A stretch of 64,000 nucleotides of DNA from Antricoccus suffuscus. GTDB taxonomy: Bacteria > Actinomycetota > Actinomycetes > Mycobacteriales > Antricoccaceae. Below are positions 26,073 to 34,947 of this stretch, one piece after another. Within the stretch, counting starts at the first letter, position 1; every line of letters starts with the position of its first letter. A program made the translations under genes and the position numbers. The stretch lies in NCBI RefSeq assembly GCF_003003235.1, contig NZ_PVUE01000017.1:47647-111646 (forward strand). Reading direction: 5' to 3'. The notes beneath the pieces are model-generated. The model made no database searches and was not told the origin of the DNA. It saw nothing but the letters and a program-made list of their open reading frames with translations.

Positions 26073-27497
26073 TCAGAGATCCCAGATGTCTGGGTGACGA
26101 TCCCGCCACGGTGCTGCTGATTCTATCTGGGCGCTCAGTGAGACCAGCGTCGCTTCGTCGGCGGGCCGCCCCACGAACATCATCCCGATCGGCAGACCCT
26201 CGCTCGAGTAGTGCAACGGGAGACTGATCGCCGGCTGGCCGGTGACGTTGTACGGCGAGGTGTACGCCGAATACTGCTTCTGCAGCTCGAAGTCCGCTTC
26301 CGGAGATGGGGCGTCGGCGTACCAGTTGATCGGCCGCGGCACCTGGGTGCACACCGGCGCAACGATCACGTCGTACGGCGCGTACTGCTCGATAGCCCGA
26401 CGCGCGGCCAGCCCGATCTGGGTCAGCGCGTCCATCGCTTCACGACCGGACAGCGCCAGTCCGCATTCGCGTAGCCACTGGGTCAGCGGCTGCATCTGCT
26501 TTGCCTGCTCATCGGTGACCGGGATTGTCGCGGCGCCAAGCGTCCACACCTTAACGAAGTGGGCGACCACATCCTCGTCGATCGGCGGCGGTACGTCTTC
26601 GACCGAATGCCCGAGTGTCTCCAGAAACGTGCAGGTCTTCTCCCACGCGTCGATGACCTCTGGTTCGGGCTGCGCGCCGGGCATGACCGGATCGATGTAA
26701 CGGCCGATTCGCAGCTTGCCCGGCGGGCGGTCGCAGTGACCCAGAAATGTCTCCCCCGCCGGCAGCGGCGGCGCCCAATGAGGGTCGCCGATCCCCGGCC
26801 CGCTGGCGATATCGAGAAATGCCGCGGCATCACGCACTGTGCGCGCCAGCGGTCCGGCAACGCCGAGGCCCGCGGGGTCGACCCGCAGGGGGCCGCCGCT
26901 GATCCGGCCGCGACTGGTCTTGATCCCCACCAGCCCGCAGGCCGACGCCGGGCTGCGAACCGATCCACCGCCATCGGAGCCCTGCGCAAGCGGCAGCAGG
27001 CCGGAGGCAACCGCCGACGCCGCGCCGCCACTTGACCCGGAGGACAGTCGGTCGAGATCCCACGGCGTACGTGCCACCGGGGCCACCTCATTGATCGTGT
27101 AGCACGGAAACCCGAACTCGGGAGTATTAGTCTTTCCGAGGCTGATCAGACCACCAGCCCGCATCCGCTCGACCAGGAAGTCGTCGTACGGCGCGACAAA
27201 ATCCTTCATAAGCACCGAGCCGAACGTCGTACGCTCGCCCTTGACGTTATTGAGGTCCTTGATCCCGGTCGGTACGCCGTGCAACAGCGGCAGGTCGGCA
27301 CCGTCGAGCACTGCTTGTTCGGCCGCCCGCGCCTCATCGAGCGCGCGCGCGGCGTTGACGGTGACGAATGCGCCGACGGTCTCGTTATGCGTTTCGATCC
27401 GTTGCAGATAGTGCTCGGCCAGCTCCACGGGGGAGATCTGCTTCGCCTTGATTGCAGCGGCTTGTTCGAGTGCGGAAAGATCATGATGACGCGCCAT
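26073..27497 (-). CDS. amidase (amidase-signature family)
   Basis: A 474-residue amidase-signature enzyme. The Ser-cisSer-Lys triad is visible: Lys80 in GVPTGIKDLNNVKG, cis-Ser in LSSGSSGGAASAVASG (Ser155/156), and the nucleophile Ser179 in GSDGGGSVRSPAS. The family hydrolyses a wide range of amides, and GatA is one specialised member. No gatB or gatC is near and the C-terminal part differs, so this is a catabolic amidase. It is divergent from kynureninase with a 63-base gap, which hints at shared control in tryptophan or aryl-amide breakdown (inference). Confidence 0.9.
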   Translation of the reverse strand: MARHHDLSALEQAAAIKAKQISPVELAEHYLQRIETHNETVGAFVTVNAARALDEARAAEQAVLDGADLPLLHGVPTGIKDLNNVKGERTTFGSVLMKDFVAPYDDFLVERMRAGGLISLGKTNTPEFGFPCYTINEVAPVARTPWDLDRLSSGSSGGAASAVASGLLPLAQGSDGGGSVRSPASACGLVGIKTSRGRISGGPLRVDPAGLGVAGPLARTVRDAAAFLDIASGPGIGDPHWAPPLPAGETFLGHCDRPPGKLRIGRYIDPVMPGAQPEPEVIDAWEKTCTFLETLGHSVEDVPPPIDEDVVAHFVKVWTLGAATIPVTDEQAKQMQPLTQWLRECGLALSGREAMDALTQIGLAARRAIEQYAPYDVIVAPVCTQVPRPINWYADAPSPEADFELQKQYSAYTSPYNVTGQPAISLPLHYSSEGLPIGMMFVGRPADEATLVSLSAQIESAAPWRDRHPDIWDL

Positions 27498-27560
27498 AAC
27501 AGGACGCTATCGTGCCGCCGCGCCGTACGGGCGCATTGGTGGCAGAAACGGAGTGCAGGA

Positions 27561-28841
27561 ATGAGCGAACATGCGGCGCCACCCGAGGGCGCTGACTTCG
27601 GGCACGATTTCGCCCGGGCCCTCGATGCCGCCGATCCGCTGCGGCCGTACCGAGACTGGTTCGTGTACGCCGACGACACGATCTATCTCGATGGCAACTC
27701 GCTCGGGCGGCTCCCGAAAGGCACGCCCGCCCGGCTGCAGGAGGTCGTCGGTGACCAGTGGGGCCGCAGTCTCATCCGGTCCTGGCCGCGGTGGACGGAG
27801 TTCGCGACGGCGGTCGGTGACCGACTCGGCCGCGAGGTTCTTGGGGTGGACGACGGTCAAGTCGCAATCAGCGACTCGACCACGGTCAACCTTTACAAGC
27901 TGATCAACGCCGCCCTCGACCTGCGGCCCGATCGCCGCACGATCCTCATCGAGAAGGACAACTTCCCCACCGACTTGTACGTCGTACAAGGAATCGCGCA
28001 GGCTCGCGGCATCACCTGCGTCTATCTCGACTCGGACATCGACCGCGGCGTGGACGTTTCACTCGTCGCCGATGCGCTGAGTGACGACGTAGCGCTCGTC
28101 GTCCTTTCGCACGTCGCCTACCGTTCCGGCGCGCTCGCGGACATGGTGTCGATCACGGCCGCGGCGCACGAGGCGGGCGCATTGACGCTCTGGGACCTGT
28201 GCCATTCGGCCGGCTCGGTGCGCATCCCGCTGCGGGAGGCAACAGCCGATTTCGCCGTCGGGTGCACCTATAAATATCTCAACGCGGGACCCGGCGCACC
28301 GGCGTACCTCTATGTACGCCGCGACCTGCAATCCCAAGCACGCCAACCGATCTGGGGCTGGTTCTCCCAGCGCGACCAGTTCGGGATGGACCAGCAGTAC
28401 GCCGCCGCGGACGGCATGGCGCGTTTCCTCACCGGTACGCCGAACATGCTCGGCATCGCCTCGGTCGATGAGGGCCTTAACGCGATCGCTGATGCCGGGA
28501 TCGGCCAAATCCAGGAAGGCGGCCGGCTACTCACCGGCTATGCACAACTCCTCGCGGACGAATGGCTACGCCCGCTCGACTTCGCCGTCGCCAGCCCGCG
28601 CCAGCCGAGCCGACGCGGCGCGCACCTCACGTTGCATCACGAGCAGGCGTGGCAGGTTTGTCAGGCGATGATCGCGCGCGACGTCGTACCGGACTTCCGT
28701 ACGCCGGACCGGCTCCGGCTCGGGTTCTCGCCGTTGACCACGTCGTACGACGAGGTGTGGCGCGGTCTGGACCAGATTCGCCAGATTGTGCAGGTCGGCG
28801 AGCATCTGGCCTTCCCCACCGAACGCGCCGCCGTCACCTAG
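27561..28841 (+). CDS. kynU: kynureninase
   Basis: A 426-residue PLP-dependent enzyme (fold type I). Key parts are YLDGNSLGRLPKGT near residues 42-55, the PLP-phosphate region ISDSTTVNLYK, Asp212 in LTLWDLCHSAGSV, and the Schiff-base Lys238 in VGCTYKYLNAGPGAPAYLYV. Kynureninase cleaves kynurenine to anthranilate and alanine in tryptophan degradation. The start at 27561 (MSEHAAPPEG) fits family length. Kynurenine formamidase and tryptophan 2,3-dioxygenase are not in this window; the divergent amidase is not of the formamidase family. Confidence 0.95.
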   Translation: MSEHAAPPEGADFGHDFARALDAADPLRPYRDWFVYADDTIYLDGNSLGRLPKGTPARLQEVVGDQWGRSLIRSWPRWTEFATAVGDRLGREVLGVDDGQVAISDSTTVNLYKLINAALDLRPDRRTILIEKDNFPTDLYVVQGIAQARGITCVYLDSDIDRGVDVSLVADALSDDVALVVLSHVAYRSGALADMVSITAAAHEAGALTLWDLCHSAGSVRIPLREATADFAVGCTYKYLNAGPGAPAYLYVRRDLQSQARQPIWGWFSQRDQFGMDQQYAAADGMARFLTGTPNMLGIASVDEGLNAIADAGIGQIQEGGRLLTGYAQLLADEWLRPLDFAVASPRQPSRRGAHLTLHHEQAWQVCQAMIARDVVPDFRTPDRLRLGFSPLTTSYDEVWRGLDQIRQIVQVGEHLAFPTERAAVT

Positions 28842-28845
28842 ATCC

Positions 28846-29787
28846 CTAATAGCGCGCCCGATACACCTTGCGCGGCCGGCCGGAGCGTCCGTCATGCACG
28901 TGATCGGTCTCGACGGCCGCGGCGCGCTCCAGCTCGGCGAACACCTGCACCAGCCGGGCGCGGGTCCATCCCACGCGTTCTTGCAGCTGACGGTCCGAGG
29001 CACTCGAAGGACCAAGCGAGCGCAGCTCGGACAGCAGCATCATCGCCGACCCCGACAACGACCGCTCCACCCGGTCCCGGTCGAGTGAGGCCTGCGTGAT
29101 CGAGGCAGGGTCGCCGCCGTCGAGGACAATGGCGCGGGCGGCATTGATCAGCGCGCGCGGGTTACCGGCTCCAGCAGCGACCGCGGCGCGTAAGGCCGCG
29201 GCCGGCAGTTCGTCCTTCGACGCGCGGCGGCGCAGCAGACTGGCCGAGTCGACGTCATTGAGCGGCGGCAGGTCGACCACAACGTCGAAAAACGAGTCGG
29301 CAGGCGGCCGCAGGAAACCCGATCGATTGGTGTCGCTACACGTCACAACCCAGGTGATCGGCACCGCCCACAGCTCGTCGCGGTAGGTCCCGAACAGTTC
29401 TGCGGCCAGTCGCACCGGCAGATTGTCGACAAGTGCGACCACGCCCTGGGGCAGGTCGGCATACCGCGCAAACATCGAGTAAGCACTGCCCCCACCGACG
29501 ACCGATACTGTCGGCGTGAGGTCCCCCGCCAGCTGCTGCAACAGGTCGTTGGGTGTCTCGACGCCGCCGGCATTGACAAACCGCGGGTGCCGGCCGAGCT
29601 CGCGGACGGCGGTACGGGCGAATCGATGCAACGTGGTCGTGGTCCCGCCGCCCGGTGCCGCGCTGAGCAGCACATTGAGGTCACGACCGACCGCATCGGT
29701 GATCCGGTCGAGCTCCGCTACCGCGCCGACGGCCAAGGAGCGATCGCGGCTGGTGCCTAACAGCGGCCGCCCGGAGAGTCTTGCCAT
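28846..29787 (-). CDS. AAA+-like protein with degenerate Walker motifs and C-terminal winged helix
   Basis: A 313-residue protein with the layout of Orc/Cdc6-like or STAND-like ATPases fused to a winged helix. The P-loop position reads SAAPGGGTTTTLHRFA, where the essential Lys is Thr49. The Walker B strand is GVVALVDNLP (Asp then Asn rather than Asp-Glu), and a sensor-1-like WVVTCSDTNRSG follows. The C-terminal domain resembles MarR/Orc winged helices (DRQLQERVGWTRARLVQVFA). ATP hydrolysis is therefore unlikely. The start at 29787 (MARLSGRPLLG) sits beside a nested palindrome and diverges from an MscS gene. I do not recognise a named family. Confidence 0.7.
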   Translation of the reverse strand: MARLSGRPLLGTSRDRSLAVGAVAELDRITDAVGRDLNVLLSAAPGGGTTTTLHRFARTAVRELGRHPRFVNAGGVETPNDLLQQLAGDLTPTVSVVGGGSAYSMFARYADLPQGVVALVDNLPVRLAAELFGTYRDELWAVPITWVVTCSDTNRSGFLRPPADSFFDVVVDLPPLNDVDSASLLRRRASKDELPAAALRAAVAAGAGNPRALINAARAIVLDGGDPASITQASLDRDRVERSLSGSAMMLLSELRSLGPSSASDRQLQERVGWTRARLVQVFAELERAAAVETDHVHDGRSGRPRKVYRARY

Positions 29788-29791
29788 ATCA

Positions 29792-29820
29792 CTAACATTA
29801 CTTTCAGTAAGTTTTGTTAG
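29792..29820. promoter_or_regulatory. nested palindrome at the start of the AAA+-like gene
   Basis: Outer arms CTAACA (29792-29797) and TGTTAG (29815-29820) enclose inner arms TTACT (29798-29802) and AGTAA (29806-29810). The element lies 5 bases before the ATG at 29787 and within the divergent region to mscS. It is markedly AT-rich against its surroundings. It could be an operator for the winged-helix protein itself. Confidence 0.5.
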
Positions 29821-29909
29821 CAATGCAGGTCGCATTCGGGGATCGCGCCGCGGCGTCGAGTGCGTACCGACACAACACTTCACCGGCCCGGGAACCTATC
29901 CTGGTCTGC

Positions 29910-30845
29910 GTGACCTACGCAGCCGCATTCGTGAACGCCGAAGATGCTCTCCACACCGGCATCAGAATCGCGATCATCATCGTGGTCGCGATCGCAACCC
30001 GGTTCCTGATGCACCGCGCCGTACGCCGACTCACCAAACGCACCGGGGACGGCAAGGTCCCAGTGATGCTGCGGCCGCTGAAGGGTAAGGCCAAGGAGGC
30101 CGCAGTTCGCGCCACCGGGCTACTTGCCGAACGTCGGCGGCAGCGCGCGGAGACGATCCGCTCGGTGCTGCAGAGCGTGATCTCGATTGTCATCGGCAGT
30201 ATCGCCGTCATCCTGGTGCTCGGTGAGCTCGGGATCAACCTCGCGCCGATCATCGCGAGTGCTGGTATTGCCGGCGTGGCCCTCGGTTTCGGCGCGCAAA
30301 GTCTCGTCAAGGACTACCTCAACGGCATCTCGATGATCCTTGAGGACCAATACGGCGTCGGCGACATCGTTGACCTCGGCGCGGCGTCCGGCACCATCGA
30401 GGCGGTCGGGCTGCGCACGACGCGGGTGCGCGATGCGGAGGGTGTGATCTGGTATGTCCGCAATGGCGAGATCATCAGGGTCGGCAACAGCAGCCAGGGC
30501 ACCGCGACCGTCATCGTCGACATGCCCGTCGCTCACGGCATAGACATCGAGCACGCGCAGAGCCTGATGGCGTCGGTGCTCGCCAACATGGCCAACGACC
30601 CCGAACTCGCAGACACTTATGTACAGGCACCGGAGGTACTCGGCGTACAGACCGTGACCGCCTTGGGGATGACGCTGCGTGCCGTCCTCACCACCATTCC
30701 GCGGGCCCGATACAGTGCGGCCCGGATCGCCAAACAGCGCCTTGCGAGCGCGTTTGCCGGCGCCGGCATCAAGTCGCCGGCGACGATGTTGCCGACTAGC
30801 GTGGTGAGCGATCCAACATCGCCAACAGAGGAAACCCGTAAATGA
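29910..30845 (+). CDS. MscS-type mechanosensitive channel family protein
   Basis: A protein of about 311 residues from a GTG at 29910. A first hydrophobic helix (GIRIAIIIVVAIATRFLM), a basic linker, a second pair of helices (VISIVIGSIAVILVLGELGI) and the pore helix IASAGIAGVALGFGAQSLVK are seen. The MscS beta domain follows (YGVGDIVDLGAASGTIEAVG). The family releases solutes on hypo-osmotic shock. The TTG/ATG-type frame extends back to 29814, but family alignment favours the later start. Its stop overlaps the globin start (ATGA), so the two are translationally coupled. Confidence 0.9.
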   Translation: MTYAAAFVNAEDALHTGIRIAIIIVVAIATRFLMHRAVRRLTKRTGDGKVPVMLRPLKGKAKEAAVRATGLLAERRRQRAETIRSVLQSVISIVIGSIAVILVLGELGINLAPIIASAGIAGVALGFGAQSLVKDYLNGISMILEDQYGVGDIVDLGAASGTIEAVGLRTTRVRDAEGVIWYVRNGEIIRVGNSSQGTATVIVDMPVAHGIDIEHAQSLMASVLANMANDPELADTYVQAPEVLGVQTVTALGMTLRAVLTTIPRARYSAARIAKQRLASAFAGAGIKSPATMLPTSVVSDPTSPTEETRK

Positions 30846-31252
30846 CCGACCCCGCGTCACGAAGTGACGGTTCGTTCTACGCCGAGATCGGCGGCTCCCC
30901 CACGTTCGAGAAAATTGTCGCGACTTTTTATGAGGGCGTCGCAAATGATCCGATCCTGCGACCGCTGTACCCCGAGGAGGATCTCGGACCGGCGGCGATC
31001 CGCTTTCAGTTGTTCTTGGAGCAGTACTGGGGCGGACCTGGCACTTACTCCGAGGTGCGCGGGCACCCTCGACTGCGGATGCGGCACCAGCCATTCGTGA
31101 TCGGCGAGGTCGAGCGTGATCGCTGGCTGCATCACATCGGGGTCGGCCTCGACTCGGTGTCCTTGACCGCCGAACAGCGCCAGACGTTCTGGGCCTATCT
31201 CGTGATGGCCGCGCACGCCATGGTCAACGCGCCGGAGAACGCGAGCCAGTAA
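30842..31252 (+). CDS. glbO: truncated haemoglobin, group II (trHbO)
   Basis: A 136-residue 2-on-2 globin of the O type. Visible residues are Tyr30 (B10) in VATFYEGVANDP, Tyr43 (CD1) in RPLYPEEDL, the proximal His82 (F8) in RLRMRHQPFVI and Trp95 (G8) in ERDRWLHHIGV. Also present is FLEQYWGGPGTYSEVRGHPR, diagnostic of GlbO. Such proteins bind oxygen tightly and may assist respiration or detoxify peroxide and NO. The same glbO-aglA neighbourhood occurs in M. tuberculosis (Rv2470-Rv2471). The ATG overlaps the stop of the upstream MscS gene. Confidence 0.95.
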   Translation: MTDPASRSDGSFYAEIGGSPTFEKIVATFYEGVANDPILRPLYPEEDLGPAAIRFQLFLEQYWGGPGTYSEVRGHPRLRMRHQPFVIGEVERDRWLHHIGVGLDSVSLTAEQRQTFWAYLVMAAHAMVNAPENASQ

Positions 31253-31499
31253 TCGCGTCGTTTCGGACCATCGCGCCGAGCCGTAGCGCCAAGTCTTAGC
31301 GTTTCTTGTCGACTGAGACTTCACCTTGTCGCGCCTAATGTGGCCTCACAAGGAACAGTCTGCTGCGACAAGGGAACGCCCACCCGGACTGCCGTCGTGA
31401 AGTAGGTCACTGGCCTGCATCACGACCCCGTTACGGTTCCGCGCCGTAGTGGTCACACCCGCCACACCGGCACTGATATTCGATAAGACTAAAGGCACC

Positions 31500-32477
31500 A
31501 TGCCTCTCTCCTCCCCCGGGCACGATCCGCGGACCACCGCCGCGGGCGCGCAAAACGCTCACGCACCGGCTCACCAATCGGTCAGCTGGTGGGCTCTGGC
31601 GTCGTTGTTCGTGGTGTTGGTGATCGCAATGTTCATCCCGTGGAATGGCGATCATTCCGGCCCGACGGTTGACGTTCGGCCAGAGCTCGTATGGTCGACG
31701 ATCCTGACTGTCGTGGTCGGCGCAATCGGCTTGGCCGCGCACAACAGGTGGGTTTCGTACGTCGCCATGCTGCCCACGCTTGGCGCGATCACCGACCTCG
31801 GCCCGGTGTTTCTGCCGGAGTCGGGGCGCTACCCGCTGTTGGTGAAGATCGTCGTCGTACTCGTCAGCGTCGTCGGCGTCATCTGGCTCGTCCGCGCGTT
31901 TGATCATCCACCGCGCGGCCAGTCCACCCGCTGGGTGATCGCGCCGGTCGCCGCCGTCCTCACCGTCGCCACCTTATGGTTGCCGTGGGTGATCGTGTCC
32001 GGCATCGGCGAGGAGTCCGGCCAGATGACCGCGTTCTCGCTTCTGTTCAGCACCAACTGGGCGTCGGCTACCGGACTGATGATCAGCAATATCGTCATCG
32101 TGATCGTCATGGTCGTCGGTGTGGGCGCGGCGCTGCTGCCGCTGGCCACCCGGCGCCCGTCGATCAACCGGATCGCCACGATCGGCACGCTGGCCGCCGC
32201 AGTTATCGTGGTGCTGTTCGTACTAGGTCTGGCAATCCGCGGCGACGAAGTGCAGGCGGCCGTGAGCGTGCCCGGACCACGGGTGGCGCTCGCTGGACTG
32301 TTGCTGCTCGCGCTCACGTGGCACGCCCACCGCGACGTCGACGGCGACTCGGAGCGTCCCCCCATGGACAAACAAATCACCACTGGATCGCATCCGGTCG
32401 TGCCGGCCACCACACTGCCGATCGACCCTAATGCCCCGGGAGACCTGGCACTATCGACGGGACCGCTGCCAGACTGA
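31500..32477 (+). CDS. hypothetical multi-pass membrane protein
   Basis: A 325-residue membrane protein of no recognised family. After a 30-residue polar start there are about eight hydrophobic segments, beginning WWALASLFVVLVIAMFIPW and including LVWSTILTVVVGAIGLA and VLLLLALTW-like stretches. The C-terminal 45 residues are soluble. The WxxW/LPWVIV pattern after the first helix in each half suggests an internal duplication. The start at 31500 (MPLSSPGHD) is preceded by an AAAGG site; GTG codons upstream are possible. It sits between glbO and aglA, and its 3' end nears the aglA start. Confidence 0.65.
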   Translation: MPLSSPGHDPRTTAAGAQNAHAPAHQSVSWWALASLFVVLVIAMFIPWNGDHSGPTVDVRPELVWSTILTVVVGAIGLAAHNRWVSYVAMLPTLGAITDLGPVFLPESGRYPLLVKIVVVLVSVVGVIWLVRAFDHPPRGQSTRWVIAPVAAVLTVATLWLPWVIVSGIGEESGQMTAFSLLFSTNWASATGLMISNIVIVIVMVVGVGAALLPLATRRPSINRIATIGTLAAAVIVVLFVLGLAIRGDEVQAAVSVPGPRVALAGLLLLALTWHAHRDVDGDSERPPMDKQITTGSHPVVPATTLPIDPNAPGDLALSTGPLPD

Positions 32478-32511
32478 GCAACTTCAGAGCGGCACCACCC
32501 GGAACCGATCG

Positions 32512-34077
32512 ATGAGGTACGACGTGACTGACAAGCAGTGGTGGGACGACGCGGTCTTCTACCAGATTTATATCCGCTCGTTCGCCGACGCGAGCGGCGA
32601 CGGGTCCGGCGATTTAATGGGCATCAAGAGCCGTCTGCCGTACCTCAAGGGCCTCGGCATCGACGCGCTGTGGATCACGCCGTTCTATGCCTCGCCGCAG
32701 GCCGACGGCGGGTACGACGTGGCGGACCCACGCACAGTTGACCCGCTGTACGGCGATCTCGCTGCATTCGACGCGATGCTCGCCGAGGCGAAACGGCTCG
32801 GCTTGCGGGTCACTGTCGACGTCGTACCGAACCACTCGTCGGATCAGCACGAGTGGTTTCAGGCGGCCCTCAAGGCGGCACCGGGCAGCCCCGAGCGGGA
32901 CCGTTACATATTCCGAGACGCGCACGATGGCGTGCTGCCCAATAACTGGCCGGCTGTATTCGGCGGTCCGGCGTGGGAGCGGACAGCCGACGGTCAGGTC
33001 TACCTGCACCTGTTTGCCCCAGAGCAGCCGGATATCAACTGGGACAACCCCGAGGCCGCCACGGACCTCGACAGGACGCTTCGGTTCTGGCTGGATCGAG
33101 GGGTCGACGGCTTCCGCATCGACGTGGCGCACGGGATGGCGAAACCGGCCGGGCTACCGGATCTGCCCACACTCGACGCGGCCGGGAATGTTCCGGATGG
33201 CGCGATCGACTTCCGCTGGGACAACGACGCCGTACACAGCATTCACCGCGGGATCCGCCGCACAATGGACGACTACCCCGACACGGTCACCGTTGGCGAG
33301 GTCTGGGTCACCGACCGCACCCGTCTTGCCCTCTACCTGCGGCCGGACGAGTTGCATATGTCCTTCAACTTCAGGCTGGCCGAGGCCGCGTGGGCGCCGG
33401 ACGAGCTGCGAGTCGCGATTGACGAATCGATCAAGACTGTCGACGGCACCGGTACGCCGACCTGTTGGGTGTTGTCCAACCACGACATCTCTCGGCACGC
33501 CACGCGATACGGCGGTGGCAAGACGGGCCGGGCGCGGGCCCGCGCCGCCGCTCTTCTGCAGCTGGCGTTGCCAGGTACGCCGTTCATCTACCAGGGCGAC
33601 GAGCTCGGTCTTGAGGACGTGCACGTGCCCGATGACGCGCTGCGCGACCCGACCTGGGAACGTTCGGGGCACACCGAGCGCGGCCGCGACGGTTGCCGGG
33701 TGCCGATTCCGTGGGCCGGCAGCGCGGCGCCGTACGGCTTCAGTACCACCTCGCGCACCTGGTTGCCGATGCCGGAGGGATGGGGGCAGCGGTCCGTCGA
33801 GCAGCAGGAAGCCGACCCGGCCAGCCATCTTCGGCTCTACCGTACGGCGCTGGCGATCCGACGCTCCCGCAACGCGTTTGGCGACCGGAGCCTGCGTTGG
33901 CTAGACGGCCCTGACGGGCTGATCGCGTTTGCCCGCAGCGATGGGATGGTGTGTGCGCTCAACCTGACCGGTGGGCCGGTCGACATACCGGCCGGAACAG
34001 TCTTGCTGAGCAGTACGCCGCCGCAGAACGGCAAGTTACCGAACGACGCGGCGATCTGGGTTGATCCCGGGGCCTAA
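32512..34077 (+). CDS. aglA: alpha-glucosidase, GH13 family
   Basis: A 521-residue GH13 enzyme. Region I is VDVVPNHSSDQHEWF. The nucleophile Asp is in GVDGFRIDVAHGMAK, the general acid Glu in TVGEVWVTD, and the transition-state Asp in LSNHDISRHATR. The opening WWDDAVFYQIYIRSFADASGDG is typical of oligo-1,6-/alpha-glucosidases, which release glucose from alpha-glucosides such as maltose or trehalose-related sugars. The start is ATG at 32512 or GTG at 32524. It follows glbO as in mycobacteria, and its last 4 bases overlap the converging enoyl-CoA hydratase gene. Confidence 0.93.
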   Translation: MRYDVTDKQWWDDAVFYQIYIRSFADASGDGSGDLMGIKSRLPYLKGLGIDALWITPFYASPQADGGYDVADPRTVDPLYGDLAAFDAMLAEAKRLGLRVTVDVVPNHSSDQHEWFQAALKAAPGSPERDRYIFRDAHDGVLPNNWPAVFGGPAWERTADGQVYLHLFAPEQPDINWDNPEAATDLDRTLRFWLDRGVDGFRIDVAHGMAKPAGLPDLPTLDAAGNVPDGAIDFRWDNDAVHSIHRGIRRTMDDYPDTVTVGEVWVTDRTRLALYLRPDELHMSFNFRLAEAAWAPDELRVAIDESIKTVDGTGTPTCWVLSNHDISRHATRYGGGKTGRARARAAALLQLALPGTPFIYQGDELGLEDVHVPDDALRDPTWERSGHTERGRDGCRVPIPWAGSAAPYGFSTTSRTWLPMPEGWGQRSVEQQEADPASHLRLYRTALAIRRSRNAFGDRSLRWLDGPDGLIAFARSDGMVCALNLTGGPVDIPAGTVLLSSTPPQNGKLPNDAAIWVDPGA

Positions 34078-34880
34078 GCTTCGGTCGGCTCTGCGACCGG
34101 CCAGGACGCATCGCGCTTCTGCGCAAACGACGCCAGCCCTTCCTCGGCTTCGGCGGTGCGCCGTGCCTCCGCGTGGCTGCGCACGATGCGTTCGAAACCG
34201 GCCGGTGAAAACGCGCCGTGCGAGTAGTCGAGGATGTGTTCCTTGGTGGTCGCGATAGCGCCCGGTGCGTTGCCGAGCAGCTGGACGATAACTTTCTCGC
34301 CGTACTCCTCGAGCTGGTCGGGCGGCACAATCTGGTGAACCAGGCCGATCCGCATTGCCTCGGCGGCGCTGAACCGCTCGGCGGTCAGTGCGTAGCGCCG
34401 CAGCTGCCGCACCGACATCGCGTCGGCTAGCTGCGGGATGATGATGCTCGCGTGCAGGCCCCAACGCACTTCGGTGATGGAGAAGATCGCGTCGGCCGCG
34501 GCGATTGCGACGTCGCTGGCTGCCACAATCCCGGTGCCGCCGCCAAAGCAGCCGCCCTGGATCAGGCTCACGACCGGCAGCGGAACGCGGTTGAGCCGGT
34601 CCACTACAGCGGCGGTCATCCGCGAGACGTCGAGGTTTTCATCTATGTCCTCGCCGCGCACGGCATTGATCCACTTTAGATCGGCGCCGGCCTGGAAGAA
34701 CCGGCCGTTGCCCTTGACGACCACGACCCGCACATCCTCGGCCGCCTCCAGCTGGTCGAGCGCGGCGGCGAGGCCTTCGATCAGCTCGCGGTTATAGGCG
34801 TTGTTGGCTTCTGGTCGATTGAGAGTGACCGTGGCAACGCCCCTGTCATCGACCTCGGTGATTACCGGTTCGGTGTGCAC
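34074..34880 (-). CDS. enoyl-CoA hydratase/isomerase family protein
   Basis: A 268-residue crotonase-fold protein. The CoA-binding strand region is GVATVTLNRPEANNAYN. The oxyanion hole segment is GNGRFFQAGADLKWIN, and SLIQGGCFGGGTGIVAASDVAI plus EVRWGLHASIIIPQL form the active-site region. Of the two catalytic glutamates of classical hydratases, the second is not obvious, so isomerase or other crotonase chemistry is possible. It lies just downstream of the thioesterase operon on the same strand, with a 67-base gap. Confidence 0.85.
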   Translation of the reverse strand: MHTEPVITEVDDRGVATVTLNRPEANNAYNRELIEGLAAALDQLEAAEDVRVVVVKGNGRFFQAGADLKWINAVRGEDIDENLDVSRMTAAVVDRLNRVPLPVVSLIQGGCFGGGTGIVAASDVAIAAADAIFSITEVRWGLHASIIIPQLADAMSVRQLRRYALTAERFSAAEAMRIGLVHQIVPPDQLEEYGEKVIVQLLGNAPGAIATTKEHILDYSHGAFSPAGFERIVRSHAEARRTAEAEEGLASFAQKRDASWPVAEPTEA

Positions 34881-34947
34881 GGATCCAGCTCCTCTATGTC
34901 ATTTTGCGTATGTCATTTTGCGCGGGGCCGTTGCGCCAGCTGTAGTC

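Noticed and set aside
31394..31426. Inverted repeat GTCGTGA-N19-TCACGAC upstream of the membrane protein gene
   Set aside because: Arms of 7 bases with a 19-base spacer are frequent by chance in this composition, and no regulator gene is next to it.
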